A stretch of DNA of 64,000 nt from DAOUKH01 sp964291475 (GTDB lineage Bacteria > Chloroflexota > Dehalococcoidia > SHYB01). The position numbers were made by a program, and so were the translations under genes. Below are positions 7,530 to 15,978 of the stretch, piece by piece. The stretch covers positions 186,001 to 250,000 of the forward strand of contig OZ220083.1 in NCBI GenBank assembly GCA_964291475.2. Direction: 5' to 3'. The notes beneath the pieces are model-generated. The model had not been told where the DNA came from. It did not search any database and was given only the letters and a program-made list of their open reading frames with translations. The number at the start of each line of letters is the position of its first letter. Within the stretch, counting starts at the first letter, position 1.

Positions 7530-8837
7530 CTAGGGCGCGTAGGCGATCAGATCGTACTGAACGCGGCAATCGGGCACGGGCAGGCCCGTCGATGTTTGGA
7601 AGATCGTGGTTGGTGGGAGGCGGTCGCCGAGCGCGTCCCGCCACGACGCCTCCGCCGCACCAAGATCGTCGAGCGAGACGTGTATCGCGCGGCGCCGCAC
7701 GAGGTTGTCCAATGAAGCGCCGCCCGCACGGCAGATCGCCTCGGCGTTCTTCAAGACGTAGTCAGCCTCCCGCTTAATTGGCGAGGCGTGGTAGGGGAAG
7801 TTGGGATCGACGCGGGCCTCGGGTGCCAGTCCATGTTCGTAGTCGGTCGCCATGAGGCCGGAGAGGAAGAGGTACGGCCCCGCCCGCATGGCGTGCGGTT
7901 CGGGGCTCGGCGACTTGGGCGCGTCGCCCGCCATGATCGTCTCCTTGCGGTACGGCCCCGCCGGGTCAACCGCGATGAGCTCAATTTCGACCACGGTGTG
8001 CGGCGCAGGGAAGCCCGCCGGCACGACGATGCGGGCGGGCGGGTCTTCGGGGAAGAACTGAGGCCAGGCCTCGTCCAACCCGGCGAGGTTCCGCATATCG
8101 TGGAGGTGGATCTCTGCGCGCACCACGTCGGCCAGCGATGCGCCCATCTCCTGCAGCGAGGCTTCCAGGTCCCGCAGGGTGATCTCGGTGGAGAGCTTGG
8201 CCAGGTCGTGGCGGTAGGGGAAGTCGGGGTGCTCGGGCACCTCGGCGCCGGGGATCAGATGCCGCGTGTTGTTGGTGAGGCCCGCGGTGAAGATGAAGCC
8301 CCCGCCGCGGGTCGCCTTGATGTAGATGCGGTGACCGAAGACTTCCTCCAGCGGCGGGATCGGCGCGTCGTCCGTCGAGGTCGTGATGGCGACGCGGCCG
8401 AGCTCGGCGTCCGACGCGACGGCGATGAGGTCGTTGGTGACCGTCAGGCCGGGGACCGCGAGGGCCGGCACGTAGACCAGCGTGCTTGGGGGCGGCGCCT
8501 CGCCGCCGAAGTAGTCCTCGCGGAGGTTTAGCGCGTCGAAAGTCTCCTCCAACTTCGTCTGATAGGTGTTGATCTTGAGGGAGTCGCGCATGGAGGAGCC
8601 CAAGGACCCGAGCGCCCGACCCATGCGGCCGTAGATGTGCATGAGCTGCGCGCGGATATGGGACCAATGGTTGGGAAGCTCCGGGTGCGGGTGGATCTCA
8701 GGGGCAATTCCCGTAGCGGGATGCGCCGCCATGCCCCCGGAGAAGAAGACAAGGTCGCCGGCCCGCGCCGCCTCCGGGGGCGTTCCGGCCGGCGCGTCCG
8801 GCATGAGGGCGTAGCTGACATCTTCCAATTTCGGCAT
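7530..8837 (-). CDS. Triple-domain RidA/YjgF-family protein (paralogue)
   Basis: 435 aa, closely similar throughout to the convergent gene at 6236-7522. Shared pieces include YFGGEAPPPST, RGGGFIFTAGL, FFPEDPPARI and GPYLFLSGLMATD. The same three Rid-type domains occur, with the active-site Arg retained only in the middle one (PPARIVVP). The first and third have PPPST and PPTTI. The start at 8837 follows GGGAGAGGC. It is the last gene of the oligopeptide-type ABC operon, 23 nt after the permease. That placement suggests it processes a nitrogenous or imine product of the imported compound. The substrate is unknown. Confidence 0.85.
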   Translation of the reverse strand: MPKLEDVSYALMPDAPAGTPPEAARAGDLVFFSGGMAAHPATGIAPEIHPHPELPNHWSHIRAQLMHIYGRMGRALGSLGSSMRDSLKINTYQTKLEETFDALNLREDYFGGEAPPPSTLVYVPALAVPGLTVTNDLIAVASDAELGRVAITTSTDDAPIPPLEEVFGHRIYIKATRGGGFIFTAGLTNNTRHLIPGAEVPEHPDFPYRHDLAKLSTEITLRDLEASLQEMGASLADVVRAEIHLHDMRNLAGLDEAWPQFFPEDPPARIVVPAGFPAPHTVVEIELIAVDPAGPYRKETIMAGDAPKSPSPEPHAMRAGPYLFLSGLMATDYEHGLAPEARVDPNFPYHASPIKREADYVLKNAEAICRAGGASLDNLVRRRAIHVSLDDLGAAEASWRDALGDRLPPTTIFQTSTGLPVPDCRVQYDLIAYAP

Positions 8838-8860
8838 GTGTGCCTCTCCCTTTCCTATCT

Positions 8861-9766
8861 CTAGCCTGCGCGCGACAGGCGCGGGTCTAACGCATCCCGG
8901 AGGCCGTCGCCCAGCAGGTTGAGCGAGAGGACGACGATCAGTATCGCGATCCCCGGCGCCGTCGCCGCATGGGGCGCCGACGTGATGTAGGACTTCGACG
9001 CGGCGAGCATGGCCCCCCAGTCCGCCGTCGGTGGCTGTGTCCCGAGGCCGATGAAGCTCAGCCCCGCCATGAACACGATCTTCTGGCCGACGTCCAGCGT
9101 GAACAGCACGATGATCGGCCCCATGATATTGGGAAGGACGTGGCGCGTCACAATGCGGGCGTCGGAGGCGCCCACCGCCCTCGCCGCCTCGATGAATGGG
9201 TACTCCCGCAGGCTCAGCACCACGCCGCGGACAACCCGCGCGTAGATGGGAATGCCGATCACGCCGAGAACGATCACCGCGTTCCGCAGGCCCGGCCCCA
9301 GGCTCGCCACGACCGCGATGGCGAGGATCAACGGCGGGAAGGCGAGGAGGATATCGATCAGCCGCATCGACAGCAGGTCGGCCCACTTGCCCGTATAACC
9401 CGAGACCAACCCAATCACAAGCCCGAAGCCCATCGAGATGCCCGCCGCGGCGATGCCCGCCCACAGCGAGACGCGGCCTCCCCACACGAGCCTGGAGAGC
9501 ATGTCCCGGCCGAGCTCGTCGGTGCCAAGGGGGTAGGCCGTCGTGCTGAACCAGGCGGTGAGACGCACGGCCGGTTTGAGCGCGTCGGGTTCGCGCAGCG
9601 GCAGGACCGGCGCGAGCAAAAGGGTAACCACCAGCGCCCCAAGCACGAACAGCCCCGCGAGCGCCAACGGGTTCCGACGCAGCGCATCCCAGAAAAGGCG
9701 CAGGAAGCCTTCACGGCCGGAGCCTCGGCCGGGGGGCGGTGCTAGCGATGCGGTCTGGGTTGCCAT
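8861..9766 (-). CDS. ABC transporter permease, DppC/OppC type
   Basis: 301 aa inner-membrane permease of a peptide/nickel-type importer. A cytoplasmic N-terminus is followed by TM1 (about 36-56) and an external loop containing LGTDELGRDMLSR. Five further helices follow. The cytoplasmic EAA loop EAARAVGASDARIVTRHVLPN-like segment docks to the ATPase. The C-terminus LLGDGLRDALDPRL is typical of the family. It lies 7 nt after the DppB-type gene and belongs to one operon with the binding protein. No ATPase gene is present nearby, so the transporter must share ATPases encoded elsewhere. Confidence 0.92.
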   Translation of the reverse strand: MATQTASLAPPPGRGSGREGFLRLFWDALRRNPLALAGLFVLGALVVTLLLAPVLPLREPDALKPAVRLTAWFSTTAYPLGTDELGRDMLSRLVWGGRVSLWAGIAAAGISMGFGLVIGLVSGYTGKWADLLSMRLIDILLAFPPLILAIAVVASLGPGLRNAVIVLGVIGIPIYARVVRGVVLSLREYPFIEAARAVGASDARIVTRHVLPNIMGPIIVLFTLDVGQKIVFMAGLSFIGLGTQPPTADWGAMLAASKSYITSAPHAATAPGIAILIVVLSLNLLGDGLRDALDPRLSRAG

Positions 9767-9773
9767 GTGCCGG

Positions 9774-10724
9774 TCAGCCGTACTTGATTCTGGGGTCGAG
9801 GTAGGCGTAGCTCAGGTCGACGATCAGGTTGATCAGGACAAACGCGGTAGCAGTCACGAGGGTGATCGCTTGGACGAGCGGGAAGTCACGCCGGCCGATC
9901 GCGTCGATCATGAAGCTCCCCACGCCGGGCCAGGCGAACAGGAACTCGATCAGGACCGAGCTGCTGAGCAGCGCGCCCAGTTGGACGCCCAACACGGTCA
10001 CGACCGGTATGAGGGCGTTCTTCAGGGCATGGCGGTTGACGACGACCCACTCCGTCAGGCCCTTCGCTCTGGCGGTGCGCACGAAGTCCTGCCGGATGAC
10101 TTCGAGCATCGACGATCTCGTCAGCCGGGCCACGATGGCGATGTTGAAGGCGGCGAGGGTCAGGGCGGGGAGCAGCAAGTGCTGCAGCACGTCGAGGACG
10201 CCACCGTCGCCGGACGGTGAACGCATCCCAGTCGACGGCAGCAGGTCCCACTGCACCGAAAAGAGGAGGATCAGCATGATGCCCAGCCAGAACCCCGGCA
10301 TGCTGACCCCTATGAGCGAGACCAGCATGCTCGACCGGTCCATCCAGGAGTTCTGCCGGATGCCTGCCAAGACACCCAGGCTGACGCCGACCACCGTTGA
10401 GACGATGAATGCCGCCGCCGCCAGGATAAACGTGTTGACGAACCGGTCGAACACCTCACCCAACACCGGCGTGCGAAGCCAGATGGAGTCTCCGAGGTCG
10501 CCCTGAAGGGCGTTCCACAGCCATTTGCCGTACTGGACGTGGATGGCCTCTTCGAGCCCGAGCTTTGTCCGCAGCTCGGTGACGGCCTCCGGCGTCGCGG
10601 AGGGGCCCAGCATCAGAATCGCGGGGTCGCCGGGGGTCAGGTGAATCACCGCGAAGACGATCACCGACACGCCGAGCAGCGTCGGGATCAGCAACAAGAT
10701 GCGTCGGACGGCGTACCCGGAAAT
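9774..10724 (-). CDS. ABC transporter permease, DppB/OppB type
   Basis: About 316 aa. TM1 has the usual RRILLLIPTLLGVSVIVF, followed by HLTPGDPA and the EAA loop EVIRQDFVRTARAKGL; the C-terminus YLDPRIKYG is also typical. No ATG or GTG begins this frame. An ATT at 10724, preceded by GGGAGC at 7-8 nt, gives an N-terminus of normal family length (ISGYAVRRIL). The nearest conventional start is a TTG at 10697, which would cut into the first helix and has no ribosome site. The start is therefore uncertain, but the product is not. It is co-transcribed with the binding protein and the DppC-type permease. Confidence 0.9.
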   Translation of the reverse strand: MSGYAVRRILLLIPTLLGVSVIVFAVIHLTPGDPAILMLGPSATPEAVTELRTKLGLEEAIHVQYGKWLWNALQGDLGDSIWLRTPVLGEVFDRFVNTFILAAAAFIVSTVVGVSLGVLAGIRQNSWMDRSSMLVSLIGVSMPGFWLGIMLILLFSVQWDLLPSTGMRSPSGDGGVLDVLQHLLLPALTLAAFNIAIVARLTRSSMLEVIRQDFVRTARAKGLTEWVVVNRHALKNALIPVVTVLGVQLGALLSSSVLIEFLFAWPGVGSFMIDAIGRRDFPLVQAITLVTATAFVLINLIVDLSYAYLDPRIKYG

Positions 10725-10742
10725 GGCCTAGCTCCCAGAGAC

Positions 10743-10772
10743 AGCAAAGCCGGGCTTCCACCCGGCTTTGCT
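10743..10772 (-). terminator. Intra-operon hairpin between binding protein and permease
   Basis: A perfect 12-bp stem AGCAAAGCCGGG/CCCGGCTTTGCT has a 6-nt loop and lies between the binding-protein stop and the dppB-type start. There is no U-run. Such hairpins commonly protect the mRNA of the highly expressed binding protein or attenuate into the permeases; this role is inferred. Confidence 0.6.
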
Positions 10773-10797
10773 CTGCGGCGCGGGCCGAAGCTCGCTC

Positions 10798-12465
10798 CTA
10801 GTTCACGGTTATGTCCTTCACGAAGTGCACCGAGTTGGCGTATTGCTCCAAGCCCGTAATGTCGGAGGTGTGCGCGATGATCCTCGGCAGGTAGACGATG
10901 CTGCCGTAGGGCGGGTCCTCCTGGGTCACTTCCTGCGCTTGGTCGTAGATCCGTTTCCGTTCGGCGGGATCGAACGTCGTCCGCCCTTCGTCCAGCAGCG
11001 CGTCGAGCTCGGAGTTGCCGTAGTAGCTGAAGTTGAACCCGTTGGGCGACTGGCGGCTGGTGGCGAAGAGGTTGGTGTACCAGTTGTCGGGGTCGGCAAT
11101 GGAGGCAAGGATCGACGTCAACGCCATCTCTTCGATCTGCCCGCCGAAGAGCGCCCCGATGAACTCGGAGAACTCGCGGGTGTCGAGCGTCACCTCGATG
11201 CCGATTTCGGCGAGGCTCGCCTGGATCACCGTCGCGACTTCCGTCGCCTTCGGCAGGTTGGGAGCGACCGCCGCGAACGAGAGCGTCGTCTGGAAGCCGT
11301 CCGGATAGCCGGCCTCCGCCAGCAGTTCTCTGGCCTTGTCGAGGTTATAGGGGTGGCCGGCCACGTCCTGGTTCACCCATTGGCCGAAGCCGGGGCTGAG
11401 CAGGCCCTTCGCCGGGGCGGCGACGCCCTGTAGCAGGTCGTTGGCGATGGTTTCCTTGTCGATGGCGTAGTTGATCGCCTGCCGGACGAGCGGGGAGCCC
11501 AGCGGCCCCGCGTTGAGGTTGAAGCTGACGAAGTAGAGCAGGCGGATCGTCTTGGCGTTGACGGTGAAGGCCGCGTCCGCGTCCAGGTTGGCCAGCTCCT
11601 CCAACGGCGGGTCTACGATCATCTGCGCCGTCCCGTTTCTCAGGGCGGCGAGGCGCGCCGTGTCGTCGGGGATGGAGATGTAAATGGACTCGGCCACCTG
11701 GGGTGCGTCGCCCCAGTAGTCGTCGTTGCGCTCCAGGACGCGCCGCACACCCTTATCCCACTCCGCAAGCTTGTAAGGCCCCGTGCTGATCGGGTTCTCG
11801 ATGATGTCACCCTGCAACTCGCGGATGGCCTTGGGGCTCAGGGTGGCCGTCGCGTTGGTGGACGAGAAGTCGAGCGCCGAGGCCGTCGGCTGCTTCATGT
11901 TCAGGCGTACTCTTTGGTCGTCAACGACATCGGCCGACTCGACCCAGGAAAGGAAGGTATTCCGGTAGGTGAAGTTGCCGTACTGGTGGAACTCATTCTC
12001 CGGATCGATCTGGCGATCGATGTTGAACTTGACCGCCTCGGCGTTGAACGGGGTACCGTCGTGGAAGTTGGCCGTGCGGAGCGTGAAGGTGATGCTGTCG
12101 CCCGCGGAGCCGATCGTCCACTCGGTCGCCATCGCGGCCTGGACGTCGCCACCCTCGGGGACTTCGTTGATAAGCGGGTCCGTTATCTGAACCAGGGTTA
12201 TCGAGCAGGCGTTGTCAAGACACTGATGGGGGTCCTGGCTTTGCGTGTCTCCACTGATCGCCGTGACAATCGATACGGTCCGGTCGGGTTCGGGCGGCGG
12301 CGGCGTGGGCGTGGGGGCGGGCGTCGCCGTCGGCGCGGGTACCGGCGTTGAGGTCGGGGCCGGTGTCGGCGTCGGATCGGCGCCGCATGAGGCCACGACC
12401 AGGGCCACGATTGCCAGGAGGCCAACAACACCGAGCACGAACCGCCGTCTCTCGAACTGGAACAT
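10798..12465 (-). CDS. ABC transporter substrate-binding lipoprotein (SBP family 5)
   Basis: 555 aa, exported lipoprotein. A basic N-terminus and hydrophobic segment end in the lipobox VVASC (Cys27). A long Thr/Pro-rich linker follows (about 31-58), as is common in Chloroflexota lipoproteins. The mature part is an oligopeptide/dipeptide/nickel-type binding protein (family 5) of normal length. Typical segments are DPLINE, FTLRTANFHDGTPF, NPISTGPYKL, RNDDYWG and VRQAINYAIDKE. The start has AAGGAG upstream. It is the first gene of the operon binding protein - DppB - DppC - triple RidA. The ligand is not predictable. Confidence 0.92.
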   Translation of the reverse strand: MFQFERRRFVLGVVGLLAIVALVVASCGADPTPTPAPTSTPVPAPTATPAPTPTPPPPEPDRTVSIVTAISGDTQSQDPHQCLDNACSITLVQITDPLINEVPEGGDVQAAMATEWTIGSAGDSITFTLRTANFHDGTPFNAEAVKFNIDRQIDPENEFHQYGNFTYRNTFLSWVESADVVDDQRVRLNMKQPTASALDFSSTNATATLSPKAIRELQGDIIENPISTGPYKLAEWDKGVRRVLERNDDYWGDAPQVAESIYISIPDDTARLAALRNGTAQMIVDPPLEELANLDADAAFTVNAKTIRLLYFVSFNLNAGPLGSPLVRQAINYAIDKETIANDLLQGVAAPAKGLLSPGFGQWVNQDVAGHPYNLDKARELLAEAGYPDGFQTTLSFAAVAPNLPKATEVATVIQASLAEIGIEVTLDTREFSEFIGALFGGQIEEMALTSILASIADPDNWYTNLFATSRQSPNGFNFSYYGNSELDALLDEGRTTFDPAERKRIYDQAQEVTQEDPPYGSIVYLPRIIAHTSDITGLEQYANSVHFVKDITVN

Positions 12466-12578
12466 GGTCTAAGCTCCTTACCGCCTTGGCGACGCACACG
12501 CCGCGCCGGAACGCCCGAAAGGGGCCGGCGAGGGGCGCGCGCCCTACTTCCTACTGAAGAAGTCGCGAAGTGGGTGCG

Positions 12579-12607
12579 ATGGTAGCGAACGCTTCTATGG
12601 GTGTCAA
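12579..12607 (-). promoter_or_regulatory. Sigma-70-type promoter of the ABC/RidA operon
   Basis: On the minus strand a consensus TTGACA (12607-12602) and TACCAT (12584-12579) are separated by exactly 17 bp, about 110 nt upstream of the binding-protein start. Confidence 0.6.
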
Positions 12608-12649
12608 CGAAGACCTTAGTGCAGTGACCGGAGCATATCGGCGCCCCTT

Positions 12650-12658
12650 TGCTACAAT
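12650..12658 (+). promoter_or_regulatory. Extended -10 promoter element
   Basis: TGCTACAAT lies 29 nt upstream of the ATG at 12688, leaving a short leader. The same nonamer occurs before 212 and 13825. Confidence 0.45.
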
Positions 12659-12687
12659 GCCGTCGCCTTATTCCGGCGCCGACGATT

Positions 12688-13740
12688 ATGAAGTTCGGTC
12701 ACTTCCTCTACCACGTCACCCTCGACCCCGAGCACGACGCGCAAGGCATCCGCGACGCACTGACCGAGGCCCGGCTGGCCGAGGACCTCGGCTACGACGC
12801 GCTCTGGTTCTCCGAACACCACTTCACCGGCGAGGTCGTGTACGCCGACCCGTTGGTCTTTGCCGCGGCCGTCGCCATGCAGACGAAGCGCGTCACGCTG
12901 GGCCTCGGGGTCATCGAAATGGCCTTCCACCACCCCGTCCAGACCGCCATTCAGACCGCGCTGATCGACAATCTCTCCGATGGCCGCCTCATCGTGGGGA
13001 CGGCGCGTGGATCGAGCTACAACGCGTTCGAGTATATGGGCTTCGGAACGAGCATCGAAGAGCAGACCGGCCGCATCGACGAGGCGGAGGAGCTGCTCGC
13101 CCTGGCGTGGACGGGCAAGGACGTGCGCTTCCACGGCAAGCATTTCCAGGCCGAGTTTCCCGCCGTCAGGCCACGGCCCGTCCAGCAGCCGCATCCCCCG
13201 CTCTTTCGCGCCTGCGTCTCTGCCGGCTCCCTGACGACGATGGCGCGCCAGGGGAGGCTCGTGCTCCTGCGGACGTGGAACGCCAAAGAGGCGGCCGAAC
13301 AGACGGCCCTCTACCGCAAGGTCATGTTGGAGGAAGGCTTTCCCGAGGAGCGGGTCGAGGCCAACCTCGACCAGGCCTGGGTGTGGCGCGACGTGTACGT
13401 CGCTGAGACAGACAAGGAAGCCGCCGACGAGTTCTTCCCCGGATGGCACCGCTACCAGCGGACGCTTAACCAGTACCGGGCGCAATGGAGTCCACCCGAC
13501 CAACCGGTCTATCAATCGCCCGACATCATGCCCGCGCCCGACTACGCGGCGCGCCCGCACCCCGAGGCCTCGGACCCCTTCGTCGGATCGCCGGAGCGGG
13601 TAGCGGAGCAGATCGCGCAGCTCCAGGAAAGCGGAGTGCGCAACCTGATGATCACCCACTACGGCGCGGCGGTTCCCCACCAAAAGGCCGTCAAGTCGAT
13701 GCGGCTGCTGGCCGAGAAAGTCTTCCCGCGGTTCCGCTAG
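12688..13740 (+). CDS. LLM-class flavin-dependent oxidoreductase (tandem copy 1)
   Basis: 350 aa luciferase-like TIM-barrel monooxygenase, cytoplasmic, probably using reduced FMN. Hallmarks are the N-terminal MKFGHFLY strand, the EDLGYDALWFSEHHF active-site segment, and DNLSDGRLIVGTARGSS, which binds the flavin phosphate. GSPERVAEQIAQLQ occurs near the C-terminus. The ATG at 12688 is chosen because the next gene, a close paralogue, starts at the equivalent Met. The ribosome site is weak. It forms a tandem duplicate with the gene at 13825, most of the sequence being alignable without gaps. Each copy has its own promoter-like element. Confidence 0.88.
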   Translation: MKFGHFLYHVTLDPEHDAQGIRDALTEARLAEDLGYDALWFSEHHFTGEVVYADPLVFAAAVAMQTKRVTLGLGVIEMAFHHPVQTAIQTALIDNLSDGRLIVGTARGSSYNAFEYMGFGTSIEEQTGRIDEAEELLALAWTGKDVRFHGKHFQAEFPAVRPRPVQQPHPPLFRACVSAGSLTTMARQGRLVLLRTWNAKEAAEQTALYRKVMLEEGFPEERVEANLDQAWVWRDVYVAETDKEAADEFFPGWHRYQRTLNQYRAQWSPPDQPVYQSPDIMPAPDYAARPHPEASDPFVGSPERVAEQIAQLQESGVRNLMITHYGAAVPHQKAVKSMRLLAEKVFPRFR

Positions 13741-13787
13741 ACCCGCCCCGCGCGGAACGCTCAGCTCGCGGGGCCCTCTCGTAGGCG

Positions 13788-13796
13788 TGCTACAAT
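13788..13796 (+). promoter_or_regulatory. Extended -10 promoter element
   Basis: TGCTACAAT lies 28 nt upstream of the ATG at 13825, in the same position and sequence as the element before the first tandem copy. It was probably duplicated with the gene. Confidence 0.45.
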
Positions 13797-13824
13797 CCCG
13801 CCACCTCTTTCGAGGCGCCCAGAC

Positions 13825-14871
13825 ATGAAATTCGGTCACTATCTCTTCAAGATAAATCTCGATCCTGAACAGGACGCGCAGGCGCTTCAGGATACCTTGG
13901 AAGAGGCCCGATTCGCCGAAGATCTTGGCTACGAGGCAGTCTGGTTCGCCGAGCATCACTTCGCCGGCGAGGTCGCCTACGCCGACCCCATCGTCTTTGC
14001 GGCGGCCGTCGCCAGGGAAACCAAGCGGGTCGACCTGGGCATCGCGGTCATCGAGATGGCCTTTCACCATCCCGTGCAGACCGCTATCCAGACTGCGCTG
14101 ATCGACAACCTCTGCAACGGCCGGCTCATCGTCGGGATTGGCCGTGGCTCGAAGTACAACGCGTTCGAATACACGGGTTTCGGCACCACCATGATAGAGC
14201 AGGCCGAACGCATCGACGAGGCGGAAGAGCTTCTGAAGCTGGCTTGGACGGGCAAAGACGTGCACTTCCACGGCAAGTACTTCGACGCTGAGTTCGCCGC
14301 CATCCGGCCGCGGCCGGTGCAGCAGCCGCATCCCCGGCTCCACCGCGGCTGTTCGTCTGTGGAGTCGTTGGAGGCGATGGCGCGCCAGGGTAGGCCCGTG
14401 CTGCTCCGGACGTGGACCGCGAAGGAGGCCGCCGACCAGATCGCCCTCTACCGCGACTCCATGCTCGACGAGGGCTTCCCCGAGGAGTACGTCGAGGCCA
14501 ACCTCGACCGGGCGTGGATGTGGCGAGAGGTCTACGTCGCGGATACCGACCAGCAGGCCGCGGAAGACTTCTTCCCACCCTGGCACCAGTACCAGCGCGA
14601 CATGATCGAGTTCCGGGCCAAATGGAGCCCGCCGGACCAACCGGCCCGCCCCGCTCTCCCTATCAATCCGCCGCCCGACTACTCGAAGCCCCCGGACCCC
14701 GAGGTCTCGGACCCCATCGTGGGATCGCCGGCGCGCGTGGCAGAACAGATTGCCCAGCTCCAGGAAGGCGGCGTGCGCAATCTCATGATCACGCACTACG
14801 CGGTGGAGCATGACAAGGGCATGAAGTCGATGGAGATGCTGGCGGAGAAGGTCTTCCCGCAGTTCACGTAG
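13825..14871 (+). CDS. LLM-class flavin-dependent oxidoreductase (tandem copy 2)
   Basis: 348 aa, a close paralogue of the preceding gene. It shares the MKFGHYLF start, EDLGYEAVWFAEHHFAGEV, the DNLCNGRLIVGIGRGS flavin-phosphate loop and GSPARVAEQIAQLQ. Divergence is concentrated at substrate-site loops; for example, FRACVSAGS of copy 1 is HRGCSSVES here. The two enzymes may thus act on related but different substrates. It is followed after about 65 nt by tRNA-Trp. No cofactor-specific signature allows FMN and F420 to be separated, although the pattern is closer to FMN-type luciferase-like oxidoreductases. Confidence 0.88.
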   Translation: MKFGHYLFKINLDPEQDAQALQDTLEEARFAEDLGYEAVWFAEHHFAGEVAYADPIVFAAAVARETKRVDLGIAVIEMAFHHPVQTAIQTALIDNLCNGRLIVGIGRGSKYNAFEYTGFGTTMIEQAERIDEAEELLKLAWTGKDVHFHGKYFDAEFAAIRPRPVQQPHPRLHRGCSSVESLEAMARQGRPVLLRTWTAKEAADQIALYRDSMLDEGFPEEYVEANLDRAWMWREVYVADTDQQAAEDFFPPWHQYQRDMIEFRAKWSPPDQPARPALPINPPPDYSKPPDPEVSDPIVGSPARVAEQIAQLQEGGVRNLMITHYAVEHDKGMKSMEMLAEKVFPQFT

Positions 14872-14907
14872 AGCCTGGCGGGGCGCCTCGGGGCGGCCTC
14901 GTGGGCG

Positions 14908-14916
14908 TGCTAAACT
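14908..14916 (+). promoter_or_regulatory. Extended -10 promoter element of tRNA-Trp
   Basis: TGCTAAACT lies 20 nt before the 5' end of the tRNA gene, a plausible transcription start distance for a tRNA promoter. Confidence 0.4.
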
Positions 14917-14936
14917 TTAGAGGCTCCACCATATGC

Positions 14937-15013
14937 AGGGGTGTAGCTCAGCCTGGTAGAGCATCGGTCTCCAAAACCGACGGTCGTGGGTTCGAATCCT
15001 GCCGCCCCTGCCA
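14937..15013 (+). tRNA. trnW: tRNA-Trp (anticodon CCA)
   Basis: A 77-nt cloverleaf can be drawn. The acceptor stem is AGGGGTG paired with CGCCCCT, with one G-U. The D-arm contains TAGCTCAGCCTGGTAGAGC. The anticodon stem TCGGT/ACCGA carries CCA at 14971-14973. The T-arm holds TTCGAAT. The discriminator base is G, typical of tRNA-Trp, and the 3' CCA is encoded. Confidence 0.95.
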
Positions 15014-15049
15014 GTTTTGCTGCTCGCGAGCGGGCGCGCCGGGGCCGCG

Positions 15050-15895
15050 CTAGGGGCGCGTAGAGCGCAAAGCGGGCCACACTTCCAGGGCGTTTCCGCC
15101 CATCACTTTGGCCCGCTCGTCCGGCGTGAGGAAGCTGAGCGACTCGCGGCCCATCTCTACGAGTTGAGGGTAGGGCGGCTCGTAGGTCGCGGAGAAGTTC
15201 GATCCCCACATGAGCCGGTCGACGCCGAAGCCGTCGACGAAGCGTTGGAGCACGTCCTTGATGTCGCCGGGGCCGCGGGAGGCGGTCAGATCGTTGGTGG
15301 GGGAGAACTTGAGGCGGAGGTTGGGGAACCTGGCGAGGTCGAAGATAGGGGCGGCGGTCTCGTAGGGCGGGCCGTCTTCGAAGGTCACCGAGCCGAGGTG
15401 ATCGAGGGCGACGGTCACGTCCGGGAAGCGCTCTAGCATGGCGGCAAGCCTGGGGGCCCGCCGGACCTCAAGGAGCACGTCGACGGGGAAGCCGAGCTCG
15501 CGGGCGAGCTCCCAGACGGGGAAGGTCTTGGGGTCGTCGAGCCACTCGCCGCTGCCGGCCCGCGCGAAGAGGCGGACGCCGGTCATGCCCTCGTCCTCAT
15601 TGAGGCGCCGGAGGGTAGCGGCGGCGTCTTCGGCCTCCATGTCGATGATGGGGATGGAGACGAAGCGTTCGGGGTAGCGGCGGGCGCTGAGGGCGGTGTA
15701 GCGGTTGTCATAGCCGTTGGCGGTGCGGGGCTGAACGAGGAGGGCGCGGTCAACGCCGCCTTCCTCCATGAGGGCGAGGAACTGCTCGACGGTGAAACGG
15801 GCCTCATCGACCCAGCTCAAGCGGCTCCTTCCGGGGACGAGCGGGTAGGTCTCCAGGTCGTCGGAGATGACGTGGACGTGGGTATCGACGATCAC
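15050..15895 (-). CDS. Amidohydrolase family 2 (TIM-barrel metal hydrolase)
   Basis: 281 aa. A cytoplasmic amidohydrolase/decarboxylase-type TIM barrel of the Amidohydro_2 (ACMSD-like) group. The N-terminal metal-binding motif IVDTHVHV begins at residue 2. HLGSV near the middle and MWGSNFSA near the C-terminus match the remaining metal and substrate positions of the group. The start is a GTG at 15895 with GAGGAGGA ahead of it. It lies convergent to tRNA-Trp and upstream of nothing obviously co-transcribed. Substrate unknown; lactone hydrolysis or decarboxylation are both common in the family. Confidence 0.85.
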   Translation of the reverse strand: MIVDTHVHVISDDLETYPLVPGRSRLSWVDEARFTVEQFLALMEEGGVDRALLVQPRTANGYDNRYTALSARRYPERFVSIPIIDMEAEDAAATLRRLNEDEGMTGVRLFARAGSGEWLDDPKTFPVWELARELGFPVDVLLEVRRAPRLAAMLERFPDVTVALDHLGSVTFEDGPPYETAAPIFDLARFPNLRLKFSPTNDLTASRGPGDIKDVLQRFVDGFGVDRLMWGSNFSATYEPPYPQLVEMGRESLSFLTPDERAKVMGGNALEVWPALRSTRP

Positions 15896-15978
15896 CGGCT
15901 CCTCCTCGGGCCGCGCCGGGCCGGCCCATTACCGCCTCCTGACATTGTAGACGGGCGAGCGGTCTGGCGGCCGCCGGC

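Noticed and set aside
12652..14811. Very long open frame on the minus strand opposite the two tandem luciferase-like genes
   Set aside because: Its translation is Arg/Val/Leu-rich with no domain, and it exactly mirrors two strongly supported plus-strand genes. It is an antisense artefact of high GC content.
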